DNA from: Clostridia bacterium
GTDB taxonomy: Bacteria; Bacillota; Clostridia; Oscillospirales; CAG-272
Length of the DNA stretch: 16,914 nucleotides
Reading direction: 5' to 3'
Assembly: GCA_017504335.1 (NCBI GenBank)
Contig: JAFVRI010000094.1
Coordinates: 1 to 16,914 of the forward strand
Both the position numbers and the translations under genes were made by a program. The notes below the pieces were generated by a model. It saw only the letters and a program-made list of their open reading frames with translations, ran no database searches and was not told where the DNA came from. Shown piece by piece: positions 7,747-14,879 of the stretch (the first letter of the stretch is position 1; every line of letters starts with the position of its first letter).

Positions 7747-8538
7747 ATGAAGGTGAGTTATTTCCCCGGCTGTACGCTCAAGAATAAGGCAAAGGATCTG
7801 GATGCCTACGCATACCGCTCTGCCGAGGCTCTTGGGATTACGCTGGAAGAAATTGAAAACTGGCAGTGCTGCGGCGGTGTATTCACCATGGCAAAGGATG
7901 AGGTTGCTACCAAGCTGTCCTCGGTTCGTGCCCTGAAGGAAGCCGGCGCCAAGGAGCAACCCCTGGTGACAGTGTGCTCGGCATGCCACAATGTAATCAA
8001 ACAGACCAATCATGCCATGCAGAACGACAAGGAGTTTGCCGATAAGGTGAACCGTTATATGGCGGAGGATACCCCGTATGCGGGTGAGACCCAGGTATAT
8101 CACTATCTGGAGATGCTTCGCGATCTGGTCGGCTTTGATGCGATCAAGGAAAAGGTGGTTAATCCCCTGAAGGGAAAGAAGGTCGCCGCGTATTACGGAT
8201 GTCTTCTGCTTCGTCCCGGAAAGGTGATGAAGATGGATGACCCCGAGAATCCTTCCATCATGGAGGATTTCATTCGTGCCATCGGAGCGACTCCCGTGAT
8301 CTATGCTAAGCGCAATGAGTGCTGTGGCGGATATATCGCCATGGAAAGTCCCGACCTTGCTAAGAAGAACAGCAATGCCGTGGTGGATAATGCTAAGGCG
8401 GCAGGTGCTGAGGTCATGGTGACCGCTTGTCCCCTTTGCCGTTACAATTTGGTGAAGAACGGAGCGGATATTCCCGTGATTTACTTTACCGAGCTGTTGG
8501 CAGAGGCTCTTGGAGTCAAGGAGGCAGATCATGAATAA
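7747..8538 (+). CDS. hdrB: HdrB-like protein with two CCG cysteine-rich domains
   Basis: 263 residues with two CCG domains: C9, C41, C42, C77, C80 and C152, C192, C193, C228, C231, i.e. the C-X31-CCG-X34-CxxC pattern. In methanogen HdrB these hold two non-cubane [4Fe-4S] clusters that reduce the CoM-S-S-CoB disulfide. No membrane segment or haem-binding helix is seen, so it belongs to the cytoplasmic HdrABC type rather than HdrDE. CGGAGG lies 6 nt before the ATG. The 3' end overlaps hdrC by 8 nt. Bacteria like this lack CoM/CoB, so the natural acceptor must differ; from context it may be another disulfide or the FrdB-like protein. GlpC/LutA-type CCG proteins are the alternative family, but the hdrC-hdrA neighbours make HdrB the better call. 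Confidence 0.9.
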   Translation: MKVSYFPGCTLKNKAKDLDAYAYRSAEALGITLEEIENWQCCGGVFTMAKDEVATKLSSVRALKEAGAKEQPLVTVCSACHNVIKQTNHAMQNDKEFADKVNRYMAEDTPYAGETQVYHYLEMLRDLVGFDAIKEKVVNPLKGKKVAAYYGCLLLRPGKVMKMDDPENPSIMEDFIRAIGATPVIYAKRNECCGGYIAMESPDLAKKNSNAVVDNAKAAGAEVMVTACPLCRYNLVKNGADIPVIYFTELLAEALGVKEADHE

Positions 8539-8917
8539 GAATTACAGCAAGGAGGAGCTTCTGCGCATCAGCGGAGTGAATCCTCGGAAATGTATGAAAT
8601 GCGGAAAATGCTCCGCGACCTGTCCCGCTTATGACGAGATGGAGTATCATCCCCACCAGTTTGTAAGTATGGTGGAAAACGGAGAGATTGAGCCCCTTTT
8701 GAAATCGGAATCTCTCTATAAATGCTTGTCCTGCTTTGCGTGTCTGGAGCGTTGTCCCAGAAGCGTAGAGCCCGCCAAGCTCATTGAGGCGGTTCGTCTG
8801 GCTGCTGTCAGACAGCAGGGAGCCAATCACATGACCCCCAATGACATTCCCGCGCAGATCGACGAGGATACACCTCAGCAGCTTCTCGTCAGCGCATTCA
8901 GAAAATATACGAAGTAA
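8531..8917 (+). CDS. hdrC: HdrC-like ferredoxin subunit
   Basis: 128 residues with two [4Fe-4S] motifs, C21, C24, C27, C31 and C65, C68, C71, C75, both followed by proline, in the spacing usual for HdrC. It would carry electrons between HdrA and HdrB. The start is set by AAGGAGG at 8518-8524, 6 nt before ATG 8531; an in-frame ATG at 8510 lacks such a site. It overlaps hdrB by 8 nt, and hdrA begins 12 nt after its stop. Length is close to that of typical stand-alone HdrC subunits, and no membrane helix is present. Confidence 0.9.
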   Translation: MNKNYSKEELLRISGVNPRKCMKCGKCSATCPAYDEMEYHPHQFVSMVENGEIEPLLKSESLYKCLSCFACLERCPRSVEPAKLIEAVRLAAVRQQGANHMTPNDIPAQIDEDTPQQLLVSAFRKYTK

Positions 8918-8929
8918 GGAGGAAGACAC

Positions 8930-10924
8930 ATGCAAAGAGTTGGTGTTTTTGTATGTTGGTGTGGCAGTAACATTGCGGGCACGGTTGATGTGGTCGCGGT
9001 TGCCGAGGCGCTGAAAAATGAGCCCGGCGTTGTCCATTCCGCCAACTATCAATATATGTGTTCCCAAGCGGGACAGGATCTGATCAAGGCAGCGATCGCC
9101 GAGCATAAGCTGACGGGCATTGTGGTTTGCTCCTGTTCTCCCAGAATGCATGAGGCGACCTTCCGCAAAACGGCGGCAGCCGCAGGGCTGAACCCCTATA
9201 TGGTGGAGATCGCCAACATCCGCGAGCAGTGCTCGTGGGTACATAAGGATATGGTGACCGGTACCGAGAAAGCGATCATTCTCGGAAAGGCAGCCATCGC
9301 AAAGGTAAATCTGAACGCTCCCCTGACGCCCGGTGAGTCTCCCGTGACCAAACGTGCGCTGGTCATCGGCGGCGGAATTGCGGGCATTCAGACCGCACTT
9401 GACATTGCCGACGCAGGTTTCCCCGTGGATATCGTGGAGAAGAAGCCCACCATCGGCGGTAAAATGGCGCAGCTCGACAAGACCTTCCCGACCTTGGACT
9501 GTGCCGCTTGTATCCTGACCCCTAAGATGGTAGACGTGGCGCAGAACGATAAAATTCGTATCTTCTCCTACAGTGAAGTGACCGAGGTCAAGGGATTTGT
9601 GGGTAACTTCGATGTAACCATCAAGAAAAATGCTCGTTACGTCAAGGAAGATATTTGTACCGGATGCGGCGCTTGTATGGAAAAGTGCCCCATGAAGAAG
9701 GTTCCCAACGAGTTCAATCTGGGAATGGATAACCGTACGGCGATTTACATTCCTTTTGCTCAAGCAGTTCCAAAGGTGGCAACCATTGATCCCAATGCCT
9801 GCACCATGCTTAAGAAGGGCAAGTGCGGACTTTGCTCCAAGGTGTGTACCGCAGGCGCGATTGATTATACCCAGAAGGATGAGTATATCAGCGAGAAGTA
9901 CGGCGCCATCGTGGTGGCAACCGGATTCAACCCCATCAGTATGGACAAATTCGACGAGTTTGCGTACAACCAGTCTAAGGACGTCATTACCTCCTTGGAG
10001 TTCGAGCGTCTGACCAATGCGGCAGGACCTACCGCGGGCAAGCTGCTCCGTCCCTCGGACTTGAAGCATCCTCACACCATCGTGTTCGTACAGTGCGTGG
10101 GCTCCCGTTGCGATTCCTGCGCAGAGAAGGGCAAGGAGTATTGCTCCAAGATCTGTTGCATGTATACCGCAAAGCATGCCATGCTGACCCGTGACAAATA
10201 TCCCGATACCGAGGTTTACGTATTCTATATCGACGTGCGTACCCCCGGTAAGAACTTTGATGAATTCTATCGCCGTGCCGTTGAGGAATACGGCGTGAAA
10301 TACGTGAAGGGAATGGTCGGAAAGGTGACCCCCGAGGGCGATAAGCTGAAGGTACAGGCATCCGATCTGATCGAAAACAAGCAGCTTCACATTGATGCGG
10401 ATCTGGTGGTTCTGGCGGCTGCCATTGAGCCCGATAAGTCCGCGCGTCCTCTGGCGACCATGCTGACTGCAAGCATGGATACCAACGATTTCTTTACCGA
10501 AGCGCATCCCAAGCTCCGTCCCGTGGAAAGCCCCACGGCAGGTGTGTTCCTGTCGGGTGCGTGCCAGGGTCCCAAGGATATTCCCGAGACCGTTTCGCAG
10601 GCGGGCGCGGCGGCTTCCAAGGTCATCGGACTGCTTGCCAAGGATAAGCTGACCGGTAACCCCTGCGTGGCACATTCCAACGAGCTGATGTGTAACGGCT
10701 GCTCCTCTTGTGAGAGAGTATGTCCCTACGGCGCAATTTCTTATGAAGATAAGGAATTTCGTATGCCCGACCGTACCACCAAGATCCGCCGCGTAGCGGT
10801 GGTGAACCCTGCTGTATGTCAGGGATGCGGTGCTTGTACGGTAACATGTCCTTCGGGTGCAATGGATCTGAAGGGATTCTCTGGCGGACAAATTATGGCG
10901 GAGGTGGATGCAATATGCAAGTAA
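8930..10924 (+). CDS. hdrA: HdrA-like flavin/iron-sulfur protein (electron-bifurcating subunit)
   Basis: 664 residues, the length of a standard HdrA. In order: an N-terminal cysteine-rich domain (C9, C11, C44, C67, C69); the FAD dinucleotide motif GGGIAG (147-152) followed by IGGKMAQLDKTFPTLDCAAC (175-194), a strong HdrA signature; a ferredoxin insertion (C243, C246, C249, C253 and C291, C299, C302, C306); a second cysteine group (C394, C397, C405, C409, C410); and two C-terminal ferredoxin motifs (C588, C591, C594, C598 and C630, C633, C636, C640). In known HdrABC-MvhAGD and Hdr-Flx complexes the HdrA FAD splits an electron pair between a high-potential branch (HdrC/HdrB) and ferredoxin. No internal TGA, so no selenocysteine. 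AAGGAGGAAG precedes the ATG. The 3' end overlaps the next gene by 10 nt. Bifurcation itself is inferred. Confidence 0.93.
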   Translation: MQRVGVFVCWCGSNIAGTVDVVAVAEALKNEPGVVHSANYQYMCSQAGQDLIKAAIAEHKLTGIVVCSCSPRMHEATFRKTAAAAGLNPYMVEIANIREQCSWVHKDMVTGTEKAIILGKAAIAKVNLNAPLTPGESPVTKRALVIGGGIAGIQTALDIADAGFPVDIVEKKPTIGGKMAQLDKTFPTLDCAACILTPKMVDVAQNDKIRIFSYSEVTEVKGFVGNFDVTIKKNARYVKEDICTGCGACMEKCPMKKVPNEFNLGMDNRTAIYIPFAQAVPKVATIDPNACTMLKKGKCGLCSKVCTAGAIDYTQKDEYISEKYGAIVVATGFNPISMDKFDEFAYNQSKDVITSLEFERLTNAAGPTAGKLLRPSDLKHPHTIVFVQCVGSRCDSCAEKGKEYCSKICCMYTAKHAMLTRDKYPDTEVYVFYIDVRTPGKNFDEFYRRAVEEYGVKYVKGMVGKVTPEGDKLKVQASDLIENKQLHIDADLVVLAAAIEPDKSARPLATMLTASMDTNDFFTEAHPKLRPVESPTAGVFLSGACQGPKDIPETVSQAGAAASKVIGLLAKDKLTGNPCVAHSNELMCNGCSSCERVCPYGAISYEDKEFRMPDRTTKIRRVAVVNPAVCQGCGACTVTCPSGAMDLKGFSGGQIMAEVDAICK

Positions 10925-11349
10925 ATGAATATAAGCCTCTGATCGTTGCCTTTTGTTGCAACTGGTGCTCCTATGCAGGTGCAGACCTTGCGGGTAATAA
11001 CCGCTTGGCGTACCCCGCAAACGTAAAGATCATTCGTGTGCCTTGTTCCTGCCGTGTGAACCCCATGTTCGTGCTTCGCGCGTTCCAGCGCGGCGCCGAC
11101 GGAGTCATCATCTGCGGTTGCCACCCCGGCGACTGTCACTATACCTCGGGTAATTACTATACCCGCCGCCGTATGGCAGCTCTGTTCTCCATGCTGGATT
11201 ATCTGGGCATTGAGAGAGACAGAACCCGTCTGGAATGGGTTTCCGCTGCGGAAGGCGCAAAATTTGCCGCTACCATGAGCGACTTTGCCGAAAAGGTTGC
11301 GGCTCTCGGAGAAAACAAGAGATTGGAGGATCTGAGATGCAAAAAGTAA
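10915..11349 (+). CDS. flxD: MvhD/FlxD-type hydrogenase iron-sulfur delta subunit
   Basis: 144 residues matching the MvhD family (FlpD), a small [2Fe-2S] protein that docks onto HdrA and passes electrons to its FAD. Conserved cysteines are C14, C15 and C18 in AFCCNWCSYAGAD, C44 and C46 in RVPCSCRVNP, and C67, C69 and C74 in ICGCHPGDCHY. The HYTSGNYY..RR segment after the last cysteine is also family-typical. ATG 10915 is preceded at 7 nt by GGAGGTGG (10900-10907) and lies inside the end of hdrA. No MvhA or MvhG hydrogenase subunit is present; instead flxC, flxB and flxA follow, so the electron donor should be NAD(P)H rather than H2. It overlaps flxC by 13 nt. Confidence 0.92.
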   Translation: MQVNEYKPLIVAFCCNWCSYAGADLAGNNRLAYPANVKIIRVPCSCRVNPMFVLRAFQRGADGVIICGCHPGDCHYTSGNYYTRRRMAALFSMLDYLGIERDRTRLEWVSAAEGAKFAATMSDFAEKVAALGENKRLEDLRCKK

Positions 11350-12332
11350 GCCGTGAACAGCTCATCGAAAAAGCCGTCTCTCTGTTGGAGAACGGAACCG
11401 TTACCTCGGTTCTGGGATGGAAAAAGGGTGAGTTTGACTATGACGTGACGCCCGCACTATTCAAGAGCGCAGAGGCGCTGCGCAAGGAGTTTGTGTGGAA
11501 CGATTTCTGCGGTGCCAACTTCTCCAAGTATCTTGTTGCCAAGACAGACCGGATCGAAGGGAAGCTTCTTGTATTCCTGAAGCCCTGTGATACTTATAGC
11601 TTTAATCAGCTTCTGACCGAGCATCGCTTCGATCGCGAGAAGGTGTATGCTGTCGGTATTCCCTGTGAGGGAATGGCGGATATTGCCAAGGTTCGTGCAA
11701 TTACGGGCGACGGAATCGCTTCCATCGATTGCGGTGAAAAGATCTCCGTAACCACTCTGTATGCGGATGCTCCCATTGAGATCGATCCTTCGGACGTTCT
11801 CGCCGAGCGTTGCATCAACTGCAAGAGCAAAAAGCACGTGGCATATGACGAGCTGATGGGCGAAGAGGGAGACGTGATCGAATCCGCTCGCTTTGACGAG
11901 GTAGCTCGCCTGGAGGCAATGACGCCCGATGAGCGTTTTGCCTTCTGGCAGAACGAGCTGTCCCGCTGCATCCGTTGCAACGCTTGCCGTGACGCTTGCC
12001 CCGCTTGTACCTGCGAAAAGTGCGTGTTCGATAACCCCGCATCGGGTGTGGAGAATAAGTCCCCCGCCAATAGCTTTGAAGAAAAGATGTTCCACATCAT
12101 TCGCGCATATCACGTAGCCGGCCGTTGCACCGACTGCGGAGAATGCTCGAGAGTTTGTCCTCAGAATATTCCGCTCCACCTGCTCAACCGTAAGTTCATC
12201 AAGGATATGAACGAGTTTTACGGCGAGTATCAGGCAGGCGAGACGGTAGGCTCTCGCGCTCCTTTGGTGAACTATACCACCGAGGACTTGGAGCCCGCAG
12301 AGGCGCTTGACAGGAGGGATGCAAATGCGTAA
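11337..12332 (+). CDS. flxC: FlxC-like 4Fe-4S dicluster protein
   Basis: 331 residues. The N-terminal 150 or so residues form a domain with KPCDTYSF (C84) and GIPCEGM (C110), resembling the FrhB/FdhB-type fold. Then come C159 and C162 (ERCINCKSK), and a ferredoxin pair C211, C214, C217, C221 and C264, C267, C270, C274. Three extra cysteines (C224, C226, C229 in CPACTCEKC) immediately follow the first cluster motif. In Flx (Flox) modules this subunit is thought to relay electrons between FlxA/FlxB and FlxD/HdrA. ATG 11337 follows GGAGG by 7 nt within the end of flxD. The assignment leans on gene order as well as cysteine patterns; FlxC is less well characterised than FlxA or FlxD. Confidence 0.8.
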   Translation: MQKVSREQLIEKAVSLLENGTVTSVLGWKKGEFDYDVTPALFKSAEALRKEFVWNDFCGANFSKYLVAKTDRIEGKLLVFLKPCDTYSFNQLLTEHRFDREKVYAVGIPCEGMADIAKVRAITGDGIASIDCGEKISVTTLYADAPIEIDPSDVLAERCINCKSKKHVAYDELMGEEGDVIESARFDEVARLEAMTPDERFAFWQNELSRCIRCNACRDACPACTCEKCVFDNPASGVENKSPANSFEEKMFHIIRAYHVAGRCTDCGECSRVCPQNIPLHLLNRKFIKDMNEFYGEYQAGETVGSRAPLVNYTTEDLEPAEALDRRDANA

Positions 12333-13353
12333 GTGTTCTTTGGAATCCATGAATTCCGTATTTGCCGAGATTGCCAAGGCTGCAAGACTCTACCTTCCCG
12401 TAGACGGAACCGACGGCTCCGCATCCTATAAAGAATGGAACGAGGGTACGGTTTGGAGTCAGGCGCTCAATACTGTCAGAAGCCCCAAGGATTTCTTCTT
12501 CCCTCAGACCGAAAACCTGATGGAATTCAAGACCGAGGGCAAGAAGATTGAGATCATCGATACCCGAAGCGAGAGCGAGGATTTCGTGATCTTCGGTGTG
12601 CGCGCGTGTGACGTGAAGAGCTTTGAGGTTTTGGACCGTGTCTTTCTGTCCGAGCCAGTGGATAGCTTCTACGCGTCCCGCCGTGAGCATGGTGTGATCG
12701 TGGCTTTGGCTTGCGGACGTCCCACCGAAACCTGTTTCTGTACCACCTTCGGCATTGATGCCGCAGAGCCTGCGGGAGATATTTCCGCATGGAAGACCGA
12801 CACGGAGATCTTCTTCCGTGCCAATACCGAAAAGGGAAGCGCACTGCTTTCCAAGCTGGATGGACTGACCGAGGAATGCTCCGAGGATGCCGTGAACGGT
12901 GAGAAGGAAAAGATCGCCGCTATTATGAAGAAGCTTCCTCTGAAGGATCTGACCACCGAGGGCTTTGGAGGCGGTAAGACCGCTGAGCTCTTTGATCATC
13001 CCGCATGGGCAGAGCTGTCCGAGGCTTGTCTCGGATGCGGCACCTGTACCTTTGTTTGCCCCACCTGCCAGTGCTATGACATTAAGGATTTCAACACGGG
13101 TAAGGGAGTGATCCGTTACCGTTGCTGGGACTCCTGCATGTATTCCGAGTTTACCAAGATGGCACACGGAAATAACCGCCTGTCGCAGAAGGAGCGGTTC
13201 CGCCAGCGCTTTATGCATAAGCTGGTTTACTATCCCGAAAATAACGGCGGACTCTTCAGCTGTGTAGGATGCGGACGTTGCTTGGCAAAATGCCCCATTT
13301 CTATGAATATTGTAAAAGTGATGAAAAAGATCGGAGGGAAGGACCATGAATAA
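12325..13353 (+). CDS. flxB: FlxB-like 4Fe-4S dicluster protein (AsrA-type)
   Basis: 342 residues related to the anaerobic sulfite reductase subunit A/hydrogenase beta-type family. The N-terminal domain contains GVRACDVKSFEVLDRVF (about 91-107), FYASRRE, and a TCFCTTFG segment (136-143). The C-terminal third has ferredoxin motifs C235, C238, C241, C245 and C313, C316, C319, C323. In AsrABC and NAD-linked hydrogenases the equivalent protein couples the FAD/NAD subunit to downstream clusters, which fits its place directly before flxA. Start: AGGAGGG (12312-12318) is only correctly spaced for ATG 12325, not for the ATG at 12319. It overlaps flxC by 8 nt and flxA by 8 nt. Confidence 0.85.
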   Translation: MRKCSLESMNSVFAEIAKAARLYLPVDGTDGSASYKEWNEGTVWSQALNTVRSPKDFFFPQTENLMEFKTEGKKIEIIDTRSESEDFVIFGVRACDVKSFEVLDRVFLSEPVDSFYASRREHGVIVALACGRPTETCFCTTFGIDAAEPAGDISAWKTDTEIFFRANTEKGSALLSKLDGLTEECSEDAVNGEKEKIAAIMKKLPLKDLTTEGFGGGKTAELFDHPAWAELSEACLGCGTCTFVCPTCQCYDIKDFNTGKGVIRYRCWDSCMYSEFTKMAHGNNRLSQKERFRQRFMHKLVYYPENNGGLFSCVGCGRCLAKCPISMNIVKVMKKIGGKDHE

Positions 13354-14179
13354 TCGCGAAGAAACCTTAATCCCCAAGGTCGGTGTCATCACCGATGTTC
13401 GGATCGATACCCCCGATATCAAGACCTTCCGTGTGGTAACTCCCGACGGAAAGAAGGCGTTTGACCACCGTCCCGGACAGTGCGCTATGCTGTCGATTCC
13501 CGGTGTGGGCGAGGCGATGTTCTCCATCACCTCTTCTCCTACCAATGAGGAGTACATGGAATTTTCCATTAAAAAATGCGGTTGTGTGACCGATTGGCTC
13601 CATCAGGCAGAGGTGGGGCAGCAGTTGACCATTCGCGGACCCTACGGCAATCCCTTTCCTGTGGACGATGTGTTTGCGGGCAAGAATCTTTTGTTCATTG
13701 CGGGCGGTGTAGGACTTGCGCCTCTTCGTTCGGTGATTAACTACTGCCGCCACTACCGTGATCGCTACGGTGATATCGATATCGTCTACGGCTCGAGAAG
13801 CAAGGATGACCTTCTGGACTACAAGGAGATCATCGAGGAATGGTCCACCGACGCCGGTGTCAAGGTTCATCTGACCATTGACCGTGAGCAGGAGGGATGG
13901 GACGGACATGTGGGATTTGTTCCCAACTATGTCAAGGAGCTTGGCTTCGATACCAACAAGACCGCTGTGCTTTGCGGTCCTCCCATCATGATCAAATTCA
14001 CGCTGGAGGGACTCTGTGCCCTTGGCTTTGACAAGACACAGATCTATACCACGCTGGAGCTTCGCATGAAGTGCGGTGTGGGTAAATGCGGTCGATGCAA
14101 TGTAGGCGCCAAGTACGTCTGCAAAGACGGACCTGTATTCCGTTGCGATGAGCTGGATGAGCTTCCCGACGAGTATTAA
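13346..14179 (+). CDS. flxA: FlxA-like NAD(P)H:acceptor FAD/[2Fe-2S] oxidoreductase
   Basis: 277 residues of the ferredoxin-NADP reductase/PyrK/AsrB family. FAD-binding elements are GEAMFSITSSP (55-65) and RGPYGNPF (97-104). NAD-binding elements are IAGGVGLAPLRS (118-129) and LCGPPIMIKF (209-218). A C-terminal [2Fe-2S] site is formed by C243, C248, C251 and C259 (MKCGVGKCGRCNVG). It should oxidise NADH or NADPH and hand electrons to FlxB, making it the entry point of the Hdr-Flx module. GGAGGG lies 7 nt before ATG 13346. Alternatives are the B subunit of anaerobic sulfite reductase or the gamma subunit of an NAD-linked hydrogenase, but no catalytic subunits of those enzymes are here. Confidence 0.88.
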   Translation: MNNREETLIPKVGVITDVRIDTPDIKTFRVVTPDGKKAFDHRPGQCAMLSIPGVGEAMFSITSSPTNEEYMEFSIKKCGCVTDWLHQAEVGQQLTIRGPYGNPFPVDDVFAGKNLLFIAGGVGLAPLRSVINYCRHYRDRYGDIDIVYGSRSKDDLLDYKEIIEEWSTDAGVKVHLTIDREQEGWDGHVGFVPNYVKELGFDTNKTAVLCGPPIMIKFTLEGLCALGFDKTQIYTTLELRMKCGVGKCGRCNVGAKYVCKDGPVFRCDELDELPDEY

Positions 14180-14191
14180 AGGAGAGGTAAC

Positions 14192-14866
14192 ATGGAGAAA
14201 TTAGTCAGTATCTATTTGTTCGGCAAGAAATATGAAGTGCCGGAGAATTTAACCATTATGACCGCAATGGAATATGCGGGATATCAGCTCGTCAGAGGAT
14301 GCGGATGCCGAAACGGCTTCTGCGGCGCTTGTGCGACGATCTACCGTATCAAGGGTGACCGCGAGCTGAAGGCATGCCTTGCTTGCCAAACCAAGGTTGA
14401 GGACAATATGTATATTGCCACTCTGCCTTTCTTCCCCTTAGTCAAGCAGGTATATGACATGGAAAAGATCCCCGTGAACGAGACGGTGATGATGCAGCTT
14501 TACCCCGAGATCTATGCTTGTATCGGCTGTAATGCTTGTACCAAGGCGTGTACCCAGGGCTTGAATGTCATGCAGTATATCGCATATGCACAAAGAGGTG
14601 ACTTCGAGGCATGTGCGGAGGAATCCTTTGACTGCGTTATGTGCGGCGTTTGCTCGTCCCGTTGTCCCGCAGGTATTTCTCATCCTCAGGTAGCAATGCT
14701 TGCCAGAAGAATCAACGGCAAGTATCTGGCTCCTGGATGCGGACATCTGGAGGATCGCGTCAAGGAGATCAAGGACGGCACGTTCAAGGATCTCATCGAG
14801 GATCTGATGCAGAAGCCCATCGATGAGATGAAAGAGCTTTACAACAACCGAGAGATCGAGAAGTAA
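14192..14866 (+). CDS. FrdB/SdhB-like iron-sulfur subunit (fumarate reductase-type)
   Basis: 224 residues. The N-terminus is a plant-type [2Fe-2S] domain as in SdhB/FrdB: RGCGCRNGFCGAC (C37, C39, C44, C47) and a later KACLAC (C62, C65). The second half is an HdrC-like dicluster: C110, C113, C116, C120 (the residue after C120 is T, not the usual P) and C148, C151, C154, C158 followed by P. Classical SdhB carries one [4Fe-4S] and one [3Fe-4S] site; here both motifs have four cysteines, suggesting two [4Fe-4S] clusters. AAAGGAGAGG precedes the ATG, and the frdA-like gene begins 13 nt after the stop. Context makes it the electron donor to FrdA. It resembles the front part of methanogen TfrB without that protein's CCG part. 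No membrane anchor partner (FrdC/D) is seen. Confidence 0.82.
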   Translation: MEKLVSIYLFGKKYEVPENLTIMTAMEYAGYQLVRGCGCRNGFCGACATIYRIKGDRELKACLACQTKVEDNMYIATLPFFPLVKQVYDMEKIPVNETVMMQLYPEIYACIGCNACTKACTQGLNVMQYIAYAQRGDFEACAEESFDCVMCGVCSSRCPAGISHPQVAMLARRINGKYLAPGCGHLEDRVKEIKDGTFKDLIEDLMQKPIDEMKELYNNREIEK

Positions 14867-14879
14867 GGAGGGGTGAACG

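Noticed and set aside
6331..8532. Very long open frame (733 codons) on the - strand opposite fumC and hdrB
   Set aside because: It is a shadow of fumC and hdrB, which are unmistakable. The + strand genes rarely use TTA, CTA or TCA codons, so the opposite frame lacks stops. The product is rich in His, Gly and Leu with no domain pattern and no ribosome binding site.
8516..11020. Open frame of 834 codons on the - strand opposite hdrC, hdrA and flxD
   Set aside because: Same codon-bias effect. The hdrA protein on the + strand carries all expected FAD and cysteine motifs, while the antisense product has none and spans several real gene boundaries.
7747..11349. Possible H2-linked MvhADG-HdrABC hydrogenase complex
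   Set aside because: Only the D (FlxD) subunit is present; no MvhA or MvhG with NiFe-binding cysteines. FlxA with FAD/NAD motifs takes the electron-input position instead.
12199..13569. Open frame of 456 codons on the - strand across flxB
   Set aside because: Crosses the flxC/flxB/flxA overlaps and has no recognisable motif; explained by codon bias of the + strand genes.
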